59,233 nt of DNA from Clostridium sp. CAG:793 (GCA_000433915.1 HF993634.1:1-59233), one strand, 5' to 3'; positions 26,477-35,034 are shown, counted from the first letter of the stretch. A program made the numbers and translations. Notes: generated by a model not told the origin, from the sequence alone.

Positions 26477-27010
26477 CTAAGCTTCAGGTTCTAACATACC
26501 GAAGTTTTTACCATCTTTTAATTTATAAATAACATTAACTTTATTAGTTTCAACATTTATAAATGGTAAAAATTTATTCTTAGAATCTCCCTCTAATATT
26601 AATTTAGCATCTTCTGCTGTAAGAGGCTTAATACTATAATAAATAGTCTTAATAATCTCACCATCAATTTCTACATCGTCATTAGCAGACTGTGCAGCTT
26701 GAAATCTAATAGTATTAGTCATGTTTTGTTTGTCTTTTTTAGTTTTACTTTTTCTAATTTGACCTTCTAATATTTCAATATCTTTATCAATAGAAGAATA
26801 TAAGTCTTTACTTGCTGTAACAGCCTTAATAACCTCTCCATCAAATGAAACTCTAATTTCAGCAACTTGTTCATTTCCTTCAATCTTCAATGTTGCAGTA
26901 GCATCAAAATCATCACCAATATACTTAGTTAATTTACTAACCTTTTCACTGATATAATTTCTGATAGCATCTGTTAAATCAAAATCTTTTCCCGTAATGT
27001 TTAAATTCAT
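26477..27010 (-). CDS. hpf: Long-form ribosome hibernation-promoting factor
   Basis: 177 residues. The N-terminal HPF/RaiA fold (about 1-95: MNLNITGKDFDLTDAIRNYI) binds the 30S decoding region. A linker leads to the C-terminal dimerisation domain (about 120-177: IKTIYYSIKPLTAEDAKLIL), which joins two 70S into a 100S particle. The start at 27010 has AAAGGAGAG upstream; the TTG at 27028 overlaps that site. It has its own promoter and terminator and is convergent with rpsT. Confidence 0.95.
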   Translation of the reverse strand: MNLNITGKDFDLTDAIRNYISEKVSKLTKYIGDDFDATATLKIEGNEQVAEIRVSFDGEVIKAVTASKDLYSSIDKDIEILEGQIRKSKTKKDKQNMTNTIRFQAAQSANDDVEIDGEIIKTIYYSIKPLTAEDAKLILEGDSKNKFLPFINVETNKVNVIYKLKDGKNFGMLEPEA

Positions 27011-27048
27011 AAAAAACTCTCCTTTCAAATAAAAGATTTTACACTCTT

Positions 27049-27077
27049 ATTATATAAATAAAAAACAAAATTTTCAA
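27049..27077 (-). promoter_or_regulatory. Promoter of hpf
   Basis: Minus-strand TTGAAA (27072-27077) and TATAAT (27049-27054) with a 17-base spacer. The rest of the 330-base gap up to ctsR holds only A-rich sequence and the ctsR promoter. Confidence 0.7.
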
Positions 27078-27232
27078 GCAATTTAGGACAAATTCACAAG
27101 ACTTTCACCAAAAATAAAAGCTAAAATTATAAATTATAAAGAAAAAACAAGAAAACAAGAGAAAAAATAAGAAAATTATATAAAATTAAGCCAGAATAAA
27201 TACAGAAAAAGGAAAATGAGTTACCATAAATA

Positions 27233-27261
27233 TTGTACTAATAATCAAAAAGAAGTATACT
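27233..27261 (+). promoter_or_regulatory. Promoter of the ctsR operon
   Basis: TTGTAC (27233-27238) and TATACT (27256-27261) with a 17-base spacer, immediately followed by a CtsR box. Confidence 0.65.
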
Positions 27262-27267
27262 ATTAAA

Positions 27268-27290
27268 AGTCAAAGAAAGTCAAAGTCAAA
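27268..27290 (+). promoter_or_regulatory. CtsR operator
   Basis: AGTCAAA-GAA-AGTCAAA (27268-27284) fits the CtsR heptad repeat (A/G)GTCAAA-NAN-(A/G)GTCAAA exactly, and a third GTCAAA follows at 27285-27290. It covers the predicted transcription start, so bound CtsR would block the operon until heat or protein stress. Confidence 0.88.
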
Positions 27291-27340
27291 CGACAAAACA
27301 AGACAAAATTCGACAAATGGAAAAAGGAGATGGGAACAAA

Positions 27341-27784
27341 GTGAGAATATCAGATGTAATAGAAAATTTTATAAAAGACATGCTATCAGATGATAACTCT
27401 GCAGTGATTCAAAGAAATGACTTAGCAGAACATTTTAATTGTGTACCATCGCAAATAAACTATGTAATTTCAACTAGGTTTACACCACTGCAAGGCTATT
27501 ATGTAGAAAGCCAAAGAGGCGGAGGTGGATATATAAAAATCCAGAAGGTAAACATAACACATAGTGATTATCTAATGCATATAATAACAAGCATTGGAAA
27601 TACACTTACATCAAAAGAAGCAGACGTATTCATCAATAATTTTGAAGAATACGGAATCATAGACAAAAAGACAGCAAAGCTCCTAAAAGGAGCAACAAAT
27701 GATAAAGTGCTTATAAAAGCAAAAAGTTTAAAAGATGAACTACGAGCAGACATATTTAAAAATATGTTAATAAACCTAGTTTAA
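27341..27784 (+). CDS. ctsR: Heat-shock repressor CtsR
   Basis: 147 residues. It is a winged-helix repressor of clp and ctsR genes, inactivated by heat and by the McsAB system. The HTH region NDLAEHFNCVPSQINYVISTRF is followed by the glycine-rich wing ESQRGGGGYIKI. The GTG start gives the conserved (M)RISDVIENFI; ATG 27317 in frame lacks a ribosome site, while GGAG lies 11 bases before the GTG. It is the first gene of ctsR-mcsA-mcsB-clpC. Confidence 0.93.
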   Translation: MRISDVIENFIKDMLSDDNSAVIQRNDLAEHFNCVPSQINYVISTRFTPLQGYYVESQRGGGGYIKIQKVNITHSDYLMHIITSIGNTLTSKEADVFINNFEEYGIIDKKTAKLLKGATNDKVLIKAKSLKDELRADIFKNMLINLV

Positions 27785-27808
27785 TAAATTTTGAAGGAGG
27801 AAATGAAC

Positions 27809-28336
27809 ATGTTGTGTCAAAATTGTGGAAAAAATGAAGCAAACATTAGATATACTCAAATAATTAATGGAGTTAAAAAGGAAGTTGCACTTTGCAGCAA
27901 TTGTGCAAAAAAACTTGGAATGGATGAATTTGAAATGCCAATAAGTTTTCATAGTTTATTAGGAGATTTCTTTAATGATTATGCAGAACATGCATTTTTA
28001 CCAGCATTCCATACAAATGAGGTAAAATGCAAGAATTGTGGAATGACATACAATGACTTTATAAATACAGGACTATTTGGATGTAGCGAATGCTATGATG
28101 TATTCTCAGATCCAATAGATTCATTATTAAAGAATCTACATGGAACAGCAAAACATATAGGTAGAATTCCAAAAGGAAAAGCAGAAGAAATCAAAGTAGA
28201 AGATGAGCAAAAAGTAAAGAGCAAAGAAGAACATAAAAAAGAAAAACTAGAAGAAGATCTAAAAAAGGCTATCAAAGAAGAGAGATATGAAGATGCAGCA
28301 AAGATTAGAGATGAACTAAAGGAGATGAATAAATAA
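27809..28336 (+). CDS. mcsA: McsA, activator of the McsB arginine kinase
   Basis: 175 residues. Two pairs of Cys-x-x-Cys zinc clusters (CQNCGK...CSNCAKK and CKNCGM...CSECY) lie in the first 100 residues. A UVR domain (EDLKKAIKEERYEDAAKIRDE) closes the protein and binds partners. ATG 27809 has AAGGAGG 8 bases upstream. It overlaps mcsB by one base. Confidence 0.93.
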   Translation: MLCQNCGKNEANIRYTQIINGVKKEVALCSNCAKKLGMDEFEMPISFHSLLGDFFNDYAEHAFLPAFHTNEVKCKNCGMTYNDFINTGLFGCSECYDVFSDPIDSLLKNLHGTAKHIGRIPKGKAEEIKVEDEQKVKSKEEHKKEKLEEDLKKAIKEERYEDAAKIRDELKEMNK

Positions 28337-29364
28337 TGGTTAATTGGTATATGCAAAATGGAAAAGAATCAGATGTAATAATAAGCTCAAGAGTAAGATT
28401 ATCACGTAATATAAAAGGAATTCCTTTTGTATCAAAATGTAGCAATGATGAATTAAAAGCAGTATATACAAAAATGAAAGAGATAACACCTGCTCTTGGA
28501 TATGGATTAAAATTTATACCACTTAAAGATATTGATGAATTAAACAAACAATGTCTTGTTGAAAAAAATCTAATAAGCTTAGAATTTGCAAAGAGCAAAA
28601 ATCCATATACAGCCATAATGATAAATGACGAAGAAAATATATGTATAATAATAAATGAAGAAGATCACATAAAACTACAAGTATTTAGCTCAGGATTAGA
28701 CTTAGAGAATTTGATGAATCTAGCAATAGAGATAGATCAAAAGTTAGAAGAATTTATACCTTATAGTTTCCACCATCAATATGGATACTTAACAGCATGT
28801 CCAACAAATGTAGGAACAGGACTAAAAGTATCTGTACTCGCACATATACCAGCACTAGAGTTAACAGGGAACTTAAGAAAAATCTTAAATGTAGTAAACA
28901 ATTTAGGAATAAGCATTAGAGGTGTAAACAAAGAAGAAGACAACATAAAAGGACAACTTTATCAAATAACAAATAACCAGACATTAGGAGTTACTGAAAA
29001 AGAAATAACTAAAAATCTAAAACTTGTTTCACAAAAAATAATTGAACAAGAAAGAATTGCAAGAAAATTTTTAGCAAAAAAAGAAATTGAATTTGAAGAC
29101 AAAGTATATAGAGATTATGGAATATTAACAAATGCAAGAAAAATATCTGAAGATGAAGCAATAGATTTGTTATCAATGGTAAAAATGGGAACCGATTTAG
29201 GAGTTATTAAAGAATTAAATGACCAGAAAATAGCTGAATTAAATCTATATACAAAACCAGCAAATCTACAAAAGCTAACAGGAAAGAATTTATCAGAATA
29301 TGACCAGGATATAGAAAGAGCAAAAGTTATCAAAAACATAATAAGTGGAAACACAACAATTTAA
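28336..29364 (+). CDS. mcsB: Protein arginine kinase McsB
   Basis: 342 residues. It phosphorylates arginines on CtsR and on damaged proteins, marking them for ClpCP. Phosphagen-kinase motifs: SSRVRLSRNIKGIPF, HHQYGYLTACPTNVGTGL and the C-terminal phosphoarginine pocket region. The ATG overlaps the mcsA stop (TAATG), indicating coupled translation. Confidence 0.95.
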   Translation: MVNWYMQNGKESDVIISSRVRLSRNIKGIPFVSKCSNDELKAVYTKMKEITPALGYGLKFIPLKDIDELNKQCLVEKNLISLEFAKSKNPYTAIMINDEENICIIINEEDHIKLQVFSSGLDLENLMNLAIEIDQKLEEFIPYSFHHQYGYLTACPTNVGTGLKVSVLAHIPALELTGNLRKILNVVNNLGISIRGVNKEEDNIKGQLYQITNNQTLGVTEKEITKNLKLVSQKIIEQERIARKFLAKKEIEFEDKVYRDYGILTNARKISEDEAIDLLSMVKMGTDLGVIKELNDQKIAELNLYTKPANLQKLTGKNLSEYDQDIERAKVIKNIISGNTTI

Positions 29365-29380
29365 AAAAGGAGGGATATAT

Positions 29381-31816
29381 ATGTATTATAAATTTACTGC
29401 AAGAGCTGAAAAAGCACTTGAAGAAGCACAAGAGCTTGCAATGGATATGGGACATGACTACATTGGTTCAGAACATATTTTATATGGACTAACAGCAGAA
29501 GGCACTGGAGTTGCAAGTAAAGTGCTAGAAGATCAGGGAGTAATTCCCGAGGGAATAAAAGACGAGATAGATATAATTGTAGGAACTGGAGAACCTATAG
29601 AAGATCCAGAAAAACTAGGATTCACACCAAGAAGCAAAAAAATAATAGAAAATGCTTTTATAGAAGCGAGAAAAACAGGAAATGAATTTATCGGAACAGA
29701 ACATTTATTATTGGGAATATTAAGAGAAGGAGATTGTGTTGCAACTAGAATACTAATAGATTTAAACGCAAATCCACAAAACATATATAGTGAACTTATG
29801 AAATTAGTAAGTGAAGATGAAATGAGTAGCACAAATAATGAAAGAAGTTCAAATGCAGGAAGCTATAATCAAACACCAACATTAAATCAATATGGAACAG
29901 ATTTAACCAAACAAGCAGAAGAAGGCAAATTAGACCCTGTAATAGGAAGAAAAGATGAAATTCAAAGAGTAATCCAGATTTTATCAAGAAGAACAAAAAA
30001 TAACCCATGTTTAATAGGAGAACCAGGTGTCGGAAAAACAGCAGTGATTGAAGGCCTAGCTGAGAAAATAGTAGCAGGAGAAGTGCCAGAAAGCTTAAAA
30101 AATAAAAGAGTAGTCAGTGTTGATCTATCAAACATGGTAGCAGGTGCAAAATATAGAGGTGATTTTGAAGAAAGAATAAAGAAAGCTTTAAAAGAAGTTC
30201 AAAAAGCAAAAGATGTAATTTTATTTATTGATGAGATTCATACAATAGTAGGCGCTGGATCTGCGGAAGGTGCAATAGATGCAGCCAATATTTTAAAACC
30301 ATTATTAGCAAGAGGTGAAATTCAATTAGTCGGTGCAACAACTTTAAAAGAATATAGAAAATATATAGAAAAAGATGCAGCACTTGAAAGAAGATTTAGC
30401 CAAGTAATAGTCCAAGAACCAAGCGAAGGAGAAACAATCCAAATATTACATGGATTAAGAGATAAATATGAAGCACATCACAATGTAAAAATCAGTGATG
30501 AAGCAATTAATGCAGCAGTAGAATTATCATCAAGATATATAAATGATAGATTTTTACCAGATAAAGCAATAGACTTAATGGATGAAGCAGCATCAAGAGT
30601 AAGAATGAGAAATTATACAGAACCAGATGAACTAAAAAAATACAAAGATGAAATTGAAAAACTTGATAAAGAAAAAGAAGATGCTATACGTATACAAGAA
30701 TTTGAAAAAGCAGCTAGTATAAGAGATAAAGAGAATAATAAAAAGAAAGAATATGAAAAAGCAAAAAAAGAATGGGAACAAAAGAATTCAAAAGAGGTAC
30801 AAATCTTAAAATATGATGATATAGCTGATGTTGTTGCATCTTGGACAGGTATTCCTGTAAGCAAAGTTTCAGAAAGTGAAAATGAAAAATTAAAGAAATT
30901 AGAGGAAAATCTACATAAAAGAGTAATAGGACAAGACGAAGCAGTAGCAGCAGTAGCAAAGGCAATTAAGAGAAGTAGAATGGGACTTAAAGATCATAAT
31001 AAACCAATAGGATCATTCTTATTCTTAGGACCAACAGGTGTAGGAAAAACAGAATTATCAAAAGCATTAGCTGAAAATTTATTTGGCTCAGAAGACTCAA
31101 TGATAAGAATTGATATGTCAGAATATATGGAATCACATTCGACCGCTAAACTTATAGGTGCTCCTCCAGGATATGTTGGATATGATGAAGCTGGACAATT
31201 AACAGAAAAGGTAAGAAGAAAACCATATTCAGTTATATTATTTGATGAAATTGAGAAGGCTCATCCAGATGTAATGAACCTATTATTACAGATACTTGAT
31301 GATGGTAGATTAACAGATAGTCAAGGAAGAACTGTAAACTTCAAAAATACAGTAATAATTATGACATCAAATGTTGGAGCAAGATTAATAACTGATAAAA
31401 AATCATTAGGTTTTATAGACAGCAAGGAAACTGAAGATAAAGAAAAAGAATATGAGAATATCAAAAAAGAAGTAATGGGAGAATTAAAGAAAGAATTTAA
31501 ACCAGAATTTCTAAATCGTATAGACGAAATAATCGTATTCCATAAACTTGAAGGAGAGCAAATAAGAAAAATCGTTGATTTATTAATTAACAATGTATGC
31601 AAATTAATGAAAGAACAAAACATTGAATTAAAAGTTGATGATAAAGCAAAAGACTTAATTGCAAAAAAAGGTGTAGATGAAGCTTATGGTGCAAGACCAT
31701 TAAAAAGAGCAATACAAACAATGGTTGAGGACAAAATTGCAGATGCTATGCTAGATGGCAAGGTAAAAGGAAAAATAAATGTAACAGCTAAAGATGATGA
31801 AATCATAATTAAATAA
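29381..31816 (+). CDS. clpC: ATP-dependent unfoldase ClpC
   Basis: 811 residues. Double Clp-N repeat (1-145), AAA-1 with Walker A GEPGVGKT (213-220), a UVR-containing middle region (about 415-455), and AAA-2 with GPTGVGKT (550-557). It unfolds substrates for ClpP, with McsB-tagged proteins and McsA as adaptors. ATG 29381 has AAAGGAGGG 7 bases upstream. It ends the CtsR-controlled operon. Confidence 0.97.
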   Translation: MYYKFTARAEKALEEAQELAMDMGHDYIGSEHILYGLTAEGTGVASKVLEDQGVIPEGIKDEIDIIVGTGEPIEDPEKLGFTPRSKKIIENAFIEARKTGNEFIGTEHLLLGILREGDCVATRILIDLNANPQNIYSELMKLVSEDEMSSTNNERSSNAGSYNQTPTLNQYGTDLTKQAEEGKLDPVIGRKDEIQRVIQILSRRTKNNPCLIGEPGVGKTAVIEGLAEKIVAGEVPESLKNKRVVSVDLSNMVAGAKYRGDFEERIKKALKEVQKAKDVILFIDEIHTIVGAGSAEGAIDAANILKPLLARGEIQLVGATTLKEYRKYIEKDAALERRFSQVIVQEPSEGETIQILHGLRDKYEAHHNVKISDEAINAAVELSSRYINDRFLPDKAIDLMDEAASRVRMRNYTEPDELKKYKDEIEKLDKEKEDAIRIQEFEKAASIRDKENNKKKEYEKAKKEWEQKNSKEVQILKYDDIADVVASWTGIPVSKVSESENEKLKKLEENLHKRVIGQDEAVAAVAKAIKRSRMGLKDHNKPIGSFLFLGPTGVGKTELSKALAENLFGSEDSMIRIDMSEYMESHSTAKLIGAPPGYVGYDEAGQLTEKVRRKPYSVILFDEIEKAHPDVMNLLLQILDDGRLTDSQGRTVNFKNTVIIMTSNVGARLITDKKSLGFIDSKETEDKEKEYENIKKEVMGELKKEFKPEFLNRIDEIIVFHKLEGEQIRKIVDLLINNVCKLMKEQNIELKVDDKAKDLIAKKGVDEAYGARPLKRAIQTMVEDKIADAMLDGKVKGKINVTAKDDEIIIK

Positions 31817-31818
31817 CT

Positions 31819-31852
31819 AAAAAGGATCTTAATTAAATTAAGGTCCTTTTTT
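31819..31852 (+). terminator. Terminator of the clpC operon
   Basis: A 15-bp stem with one G-U pair (31819-31833 with 31837-31851) ends in a T-run. Confidence 0.88.
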
Positions 31853-31883
31853 ATGAAATAAAGATAATAAAAAAACAGTAATA

Positions 31884-32135
31884 CTATATTTGAATAGGTT
31901 CTTTTGTTCTTTTCTGTTTATTTTTAGGATAAGGATATGGAATATCGGTACGGTATAATAGATAATCAACACTAACGTGATAAAAATCTGCAAGCTTAGA
32001 AAGTAAATCAAGTGGAATACTACGTTTATTAAGTTCGTAATATGAATAAGCAACTTGAGTTATATTCAAATATTTACTTAAATCTTTTTGAGTTAAGTCA
32101 CTATCCTCTCTTAAGCTTTTTATACGCGTCCTCAT
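31884..32135 (-). CDS. Small XRE-family DNA-binding regulator
   Basis: 83 residues. A single HTH_3 domain (about 3-60: LREDSDLTQKDLSKYLNIT, SVDYLLYRTD) with a short basic tail. Minus-strand GGAAGGAAG precedes the ATG. Repeats and an 18-bp palindrome lie just upstream, suggesting autoregulation. Targets are unknown; it is divergent from the small membrane protein gene at 32313. Confidence 0.85.
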   Translation of the reverse strand: MRTRIKSLREDSDLTQKDLSKYLNITQVAYSYYELNKRSIPLDLLSKLADFYHVSVDYLLYRTDIPYPYPKNKQKRTKEPIQI

Positions 32136-32151
32136 ATATCTTCCTTCCTAC

Positions 32152-32220
32152 GGAAATTATAAAATAAAATCAGTAATATATGGAATTATAAAACAAATTG
32201 TTATATAACAATTCAGTAAT
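32152..32220. promoter_or_regulatory. Operator-like region between the XRE gene and 32313
   Basis: A perfect 18-bp palindrome AATTGTTATATAACAATT (32196-32213) adjoins two near-copies of GGAAATTATAAAA (from 32152 and 32182), each containing a minus-strand TATAAT, and two TCAGTAAT copies. This suits a binding region for the XRE protein. Confidence 0.5.
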
Positions 32221-32250
32221 GGGCAAAATGAGAAGAAATTAGAAAAGTGG

Positions 32251-32279
32251 TTGTAAAAATTATTGCGAAATGCTATAAT
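32251..32279 (+). promoter_or_regulatory. Promoter of the 32313 gene
   Basis: TTGTAA (32251-32256) and a TG-extended TATAAT (32274-32279) with a 17-base spacer. Confidence 0.65.
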
Positions 32280-32312
32280 AAATTTGAACAATCAAAAGAC
32301 AAGGAGAAGAGT

Positions 32313-32705
32313 ATGAAAATACTTGCAATAATTGTAATATTGCTGATAATAATAGTACTGCTAATAATAGCGTCAATATCGCAGATTCAAATGGCAGGAA
32401 TAAAAGTAAAAGACTTTGTTTCGTTTATTAAAGCTAATGAAGATTTAGACAGACTAGCAATATTCGCTAAAAGATATGAGAAAATGTCACCACAAGAACA
32501 AATAATATATTTAGCAGAAGCGGAAAAGGTATTTAATGCATTTGACAAAATACCAGATTCAGTATGGGAAGATGAACAAAGAAAATATGATGAAGTATTA
32601 GACACATATAAAAATATAAAAATTCAAAGATGGAATGAAGCAAGAGAATATGAATTATCAACAAAAGTAAAAACAATAAAACCAAAAGAAATAAAAATAA
32701 CATAA
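32313..32705 (+). CDS. Small membrane-anchored protein, unknown function
   Basis: 130 residues, not recognised. A very hydrophobic N-terminal segment (2-24) is followed by a charged, mostly helical domain rich in Lys/Glu with a YLAEAEKVFNAFDKIP stretch. ATG 32313 is downstream of the -10 element and has AAGGAGA 5 bases upstream, which excludes a longer reading from 32247. Monocistronic, with its own promoter and terminator. Confidence 0.7.
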   Translation: MKILAIIVILLIIIVLLIIASISQIQMAGIKVKDFVSFIKANEDLDRLAIFAKRYEKMSPQEQIIYLAEAEKVFNAFDKIPDSVWEDEQRKYDEVLDTYKNIKIQRWNEAREYELSTKVKTIKPKEIKIT

Positions 32706-32742
32706 AGCTAATTAAGTAGAAGAAACTTAATTAGCTTTTTTT
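32705..32742 (+). terminator. Terminator of the 32313 gene
   Basis: A 13-bp perfect stem (32705-32717 with 32725-32737), 7-base loop, then T-run. Confidence 0.88.
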
Positions 32743-32787
32743 GAATAAAATAATAGTAAACAGAAAAAATAATAATAGGAAGTAATT

Positions 32788-33144
32788 ATGAAAAAGATAA
32801 GAAAATCAATTATATTAGGAATAATAACAGGATTTTGCAGCGGACTATTCGCATCAGGAGGCGGCCTTATTGCTGTGCCAGGATTAATATATTTCTTAAA
32901 AACAGATGAAAAACAAGCAAGAGCAATAACCATAATGTCAATATTGCCAATGGTTATAACAAGTTTAATTCCTTACAAAAATTCAGGAAATGTGGATTGG
33001 AAAATAGGAATCTTATGTGGAATAGGAGGAATAGTAGGAAGCATAATAGGATCAAATATAATGAATAAAATAAAAGATAAATATTTATCACTAATATTCA
33101 TCATATTTCTAATATATGCCTCAATACTAATATTTAATAAATGA
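32788..33144 (+). CDS. TSUP (TauE/SafE) transporter, half-length unit 1
   Basis: 118 residues with about four membrane segments, half the usual 240-260. It begins with the TSUP repeat signature GIITGFCSGLFASGGGLIAVPGL. The family exports sulfite or organosulfonates and related anions. The stop overlaps the start of the second half (ATGA), so the two halves are translated together and probably pair to form one transporter. Confidence 0.85.
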   Translation: MKKIRKSIILGIITGFCSGLFASGGGLIAVPGLIYFLKTDEKQARAITIMSILPMVITSLIPYKNSGNVDWKIGILCGIGGIVGSIIGSNIMNKIKDKYLSLIFIIFLIYASILIFNK

Positions 33145-33509
33145 TATATATAGTTATAGGAATAATCTCAGGAATAGTAACAGCTCTTGGAATGGGAGGA
33201 GGAAGTATTCTAATTACGATACTTACAGGTTTTATGGGAATAAATCAGAAAATAGCACAATCATGTAACATAATATTTTTCATACCAACATCAATAATAG
33301 CCACAATAATAAACATCAAAAATAAAAGAATAGATTGGAAGATAGCAATATGCTTAAGCTCATTTGGAATAATTGGAGCAATAATAGGTTCAATAGTAGC
33401 AACAAAATTAGATGTAAAAATACTTCAAAAATGTTTTGCAATATTTCTATTAATAATAGCATTTTCTCAGTCAATCTCATGGTATAGAAAATATATAAAA
33501 AAGCCATAA
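33141..33509 (+). CDS. TSUP (TauE/SafE) transporter, half-length unit 2
   Basis: 122 residues, about four membrane segments, with the matching repeat signature GIISGIVTALGMGGGSILI. The two units are not two pieces of a broken gene with a single-base error: each has its own full repeat, and the overlap forms a clean ATGA coupling. Confidence 0.85.
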   Translation: MIYIVIGIISGIVTALGMGGGSILITILTGFMGINQKIAQSCNIIFFIPTSIIATIINIKNKRIDWKIAICLSSFGIIGAIIGSIVATKLDVKILQKCFAIFLLIIAFSQSISWYRKYIKKP

Positions 33510-33531
33510 TACCCATAAGGAGGTATAAATA

Positions 33532-33669
33532 ATGAAATTTGTAAAAGGAATGATAACAGGAATGATAATAACTGCAGGAGCTGCTATGGTATATACAGAA
33601 TACACTGTAGGACCAAATAAAATGCTAAAACAAGGCAAAAAAATGATGAAGAAAATAGGACTAATCTAA
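33532..33669 (+). CDS. YtxH-like 45-residue membrane protein
   Basis: A short gene (MKFVKGMITGMIITAGAAMV at the start). One membrane segment is followed by a Lys/Met-rich amphipathic tail, as in small YtxH-type proteins. AAGGAGG lies 8 bases upstream and a terminator follows 3 bases after the stop, supporting it as real. It is probably cotranscribed with the TSUP pair. Confidence 0.75.
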   Translation: MKFVKGMITGMIITAGAAMVYTEYTVGPNKMLKQGKKMMKKIGLI

Positions 33670-33672
33670 GCA

Positions 33673-33712
33673 AAAAAGAATGTTGATAATCTAATTTATC
33701 AGCATTCTTTTT
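33673..33712 (+). terminator. Terminator after the TSUP/YtxH-like genes
   Basis: AAAAAGAATG (33673-33682) with TGATAA pairs to TTATCA and CATTCTTTTT (ends 33712); one G-U pair. Confidence 0.85.
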
Positions 33713-33719
33713 CATATTA

Positions 33720-33748
33720 TTGAAAATGGGCTAATAATGTGTTATTAT
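33720..33748 (+). promoter_or_regulatory. Promoter of murI
   Basis: TTGAAA (33720-33725) and TATTAT (33743-33748) with a 17-base spacer. Confidence 0.6.
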
Positions 33749-33774
33749 AAGAAAAACAAAAATAGGAGATAATT

Positions 33775-34539
33775 ATGGACAATAGACCGATTGGAATGTT
33801 TGACTCTGGTGTAGGAGGACTTACAGTATATAAAGAAGTAAAAAAGAATATGCCCCAAGAGCAAATAATATATTTAGGAGACACAAAAAGATTTCCGTAT
33901 GGATCTAAAACCAAAGAAACTATAATAGAATTAAGCAAAAATAATATTGAATTTTTGCTTAAGAAAAATGTAAAGGCAATAGTAATAGCATGTGGAACAG
34001 CAACAAGCCAAGCACTAGATACAGTAAAAGAAATATATAAGATACCTATAATAGGAATAATAGATCCAACAGTTCAATATGTAAAATCAAAAGGAATAAA
34101 GAAAATAGGAGTTATAGCAACAAGAGGAACAATAAAAAGTGGAAGCTGGGAAAGAAATTTAAAAAAAGCAGATTCAAGTATAGAAATTCAAAGCAAGGCA
34201 TGTCCATTATTAGCACCAATGGCAGAAGAGGGATGGACAGAAAACAACATTGCTAGACTTACTATAAAAGAATATTTAAAAGAATTTAAAGATATAGATG
34301 CACTTATATTAGGATGTACTCATTATCCAATGTATGAGAAGATAATAAGAGAAGAGATGCCAAATGTTGAAATAATTAATACAGGAACAGTAATTGCAAA
34401 ATATCTTGAAAGCATAACTGATGGAAAAGGAAATGGCAATCCAGATGAATTTTATCTAACAGATACAGAGTGCAATTTTTTAAATGTATCTAATAATATA
34501 TTAGGTAAAAAGATAAAAATAAAAAAAGCAGAAATATAA
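33775..34539 (+). CDS. murI: Glutamate racemase
   Basis: 254 residues. It makes D-glutamate for peptidoglycan. The two catalytic cysteines are Cys73 (in ACGTATS) and Cys181 (in GCTHYP). The N-terminal FDSGVGGLTV and GDTKRFPYG motifs are normal. The first cysteine motif is usually ACNTA; here Asn is replaced by Gly, unusual but next to intact catalytic residues. ATAGGAG precedes the ATG. Confidence 0.94.
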   Translation: MDNRPIGMFDSGVGGLTVYKEVKKNMPQEQIIYLGDTKRFPYGSKTKETIIELSKNNIEFLLKKNVKAIVIACGTATSQALDTVKEIYKIPIIGIIDPTVQYVKSKGIKKIGVIATRGTIKSGSWERNLKKADSSIEIQSKACPLLAPMAEEGWTENNIARLTIKEYLKEFKDIDALILGCTHYPMYEKIIREEMPNVEIINTGTVIAKYLESITDGKGNGNPDEFYLTDTECNFLNVSNNILGKKIKIKKAEI

Positions 34540-34556
34540 AATAAGGAGTATAAAAT

Positions 34557-34592
34557 ATGCTGCAATGGGTATATTTTATAAAGATAATATGA
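34557..34592 (+). CDS. 11-residue leader peptide coupled to the next gene
   Basis: ATG 34557 has the only well-placed ribosome site (AGGAG, 8 bases upstream) but opens a reading frame of just 11 codons (MLQWVYFIKII). Its stop TGA overlaps the ATG of the downstream gene as ATGA at 34589-34592. This suggests translational coupling or a regulatory leader; a one-base loss in the true N-terminus is an alternative. Confidence 0.4.
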   Translation: MLQWVYFIKII

Positions 34593-35011
34593 AAAATAAT
34601 ATAAATAAAATTAAAAAAAGAGATATAGATAAAGAAGAATATGAAAGAAATGAAAAAGAAAGTAAAAGAAACAAAATAATTTTATACTATATTCCATTAA
34701 TATGTATAATAATATTGGCAATAATATATATAGGAACTAACAACAAATATATACTAATACCATTTGCTATAGTTTTTCTAATATTTCTATTTGGAATGGA
34801 TTCAAATTCAAGAACATGTGAAAAATGCAAGAAATGGAACAGCATTGTATGGATAAAGAGTAATATTGAAGTAAAAGACAAAATAATAACTAAAAAAGGA
34901 ATTACAGGAAAAGAAAAAAGCAAGAAACAAAAGGAAAGAATAGACAGAAACACTGGAAAGTGTACAAACTGTGGAAATGAAGTATCTAAAGAAAAAATAA
35001 AAAAACTATAA
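34589..35011 (+). CDS. Two-segment membrane protein with zinc ribbon
   Basis: 140 residues, family not recognised. A basic N-terminal region, two membrane segments (about 37-53 and 58-74) and a cytoplasmic Lys-rich part with CEKC (about 82) and CTNCG (near the end), a split zinc ribbon. The in-frame ATG 34565 is 16 bases from the ribosome site, so ATG 34589, coupled to the leader peptide, is preferred; the start is uncertain. Confidence 0.6.
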   Translation: MKNNINKIKKRDIDKEEYERNEKESKRNKIILYYIPLICIIILAIIYIGTNNKYILIPFAIVFLIFLFGMDSNSRTCEKCKKWNSIVWIKSNIEVKDKIITKKGITGKEKSKKQKERIDRNTGKCTNCGNEVSKEKIKKL

Positions 35012-35034
35012 AAAGTAATAAAAATAGTAATAAT

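Noticed and set aside
27309..27315. Single Spo0A box (TTCGACA) before ctsR
   Set aside because: Same chance argument; the CtsR box explains regulation here.
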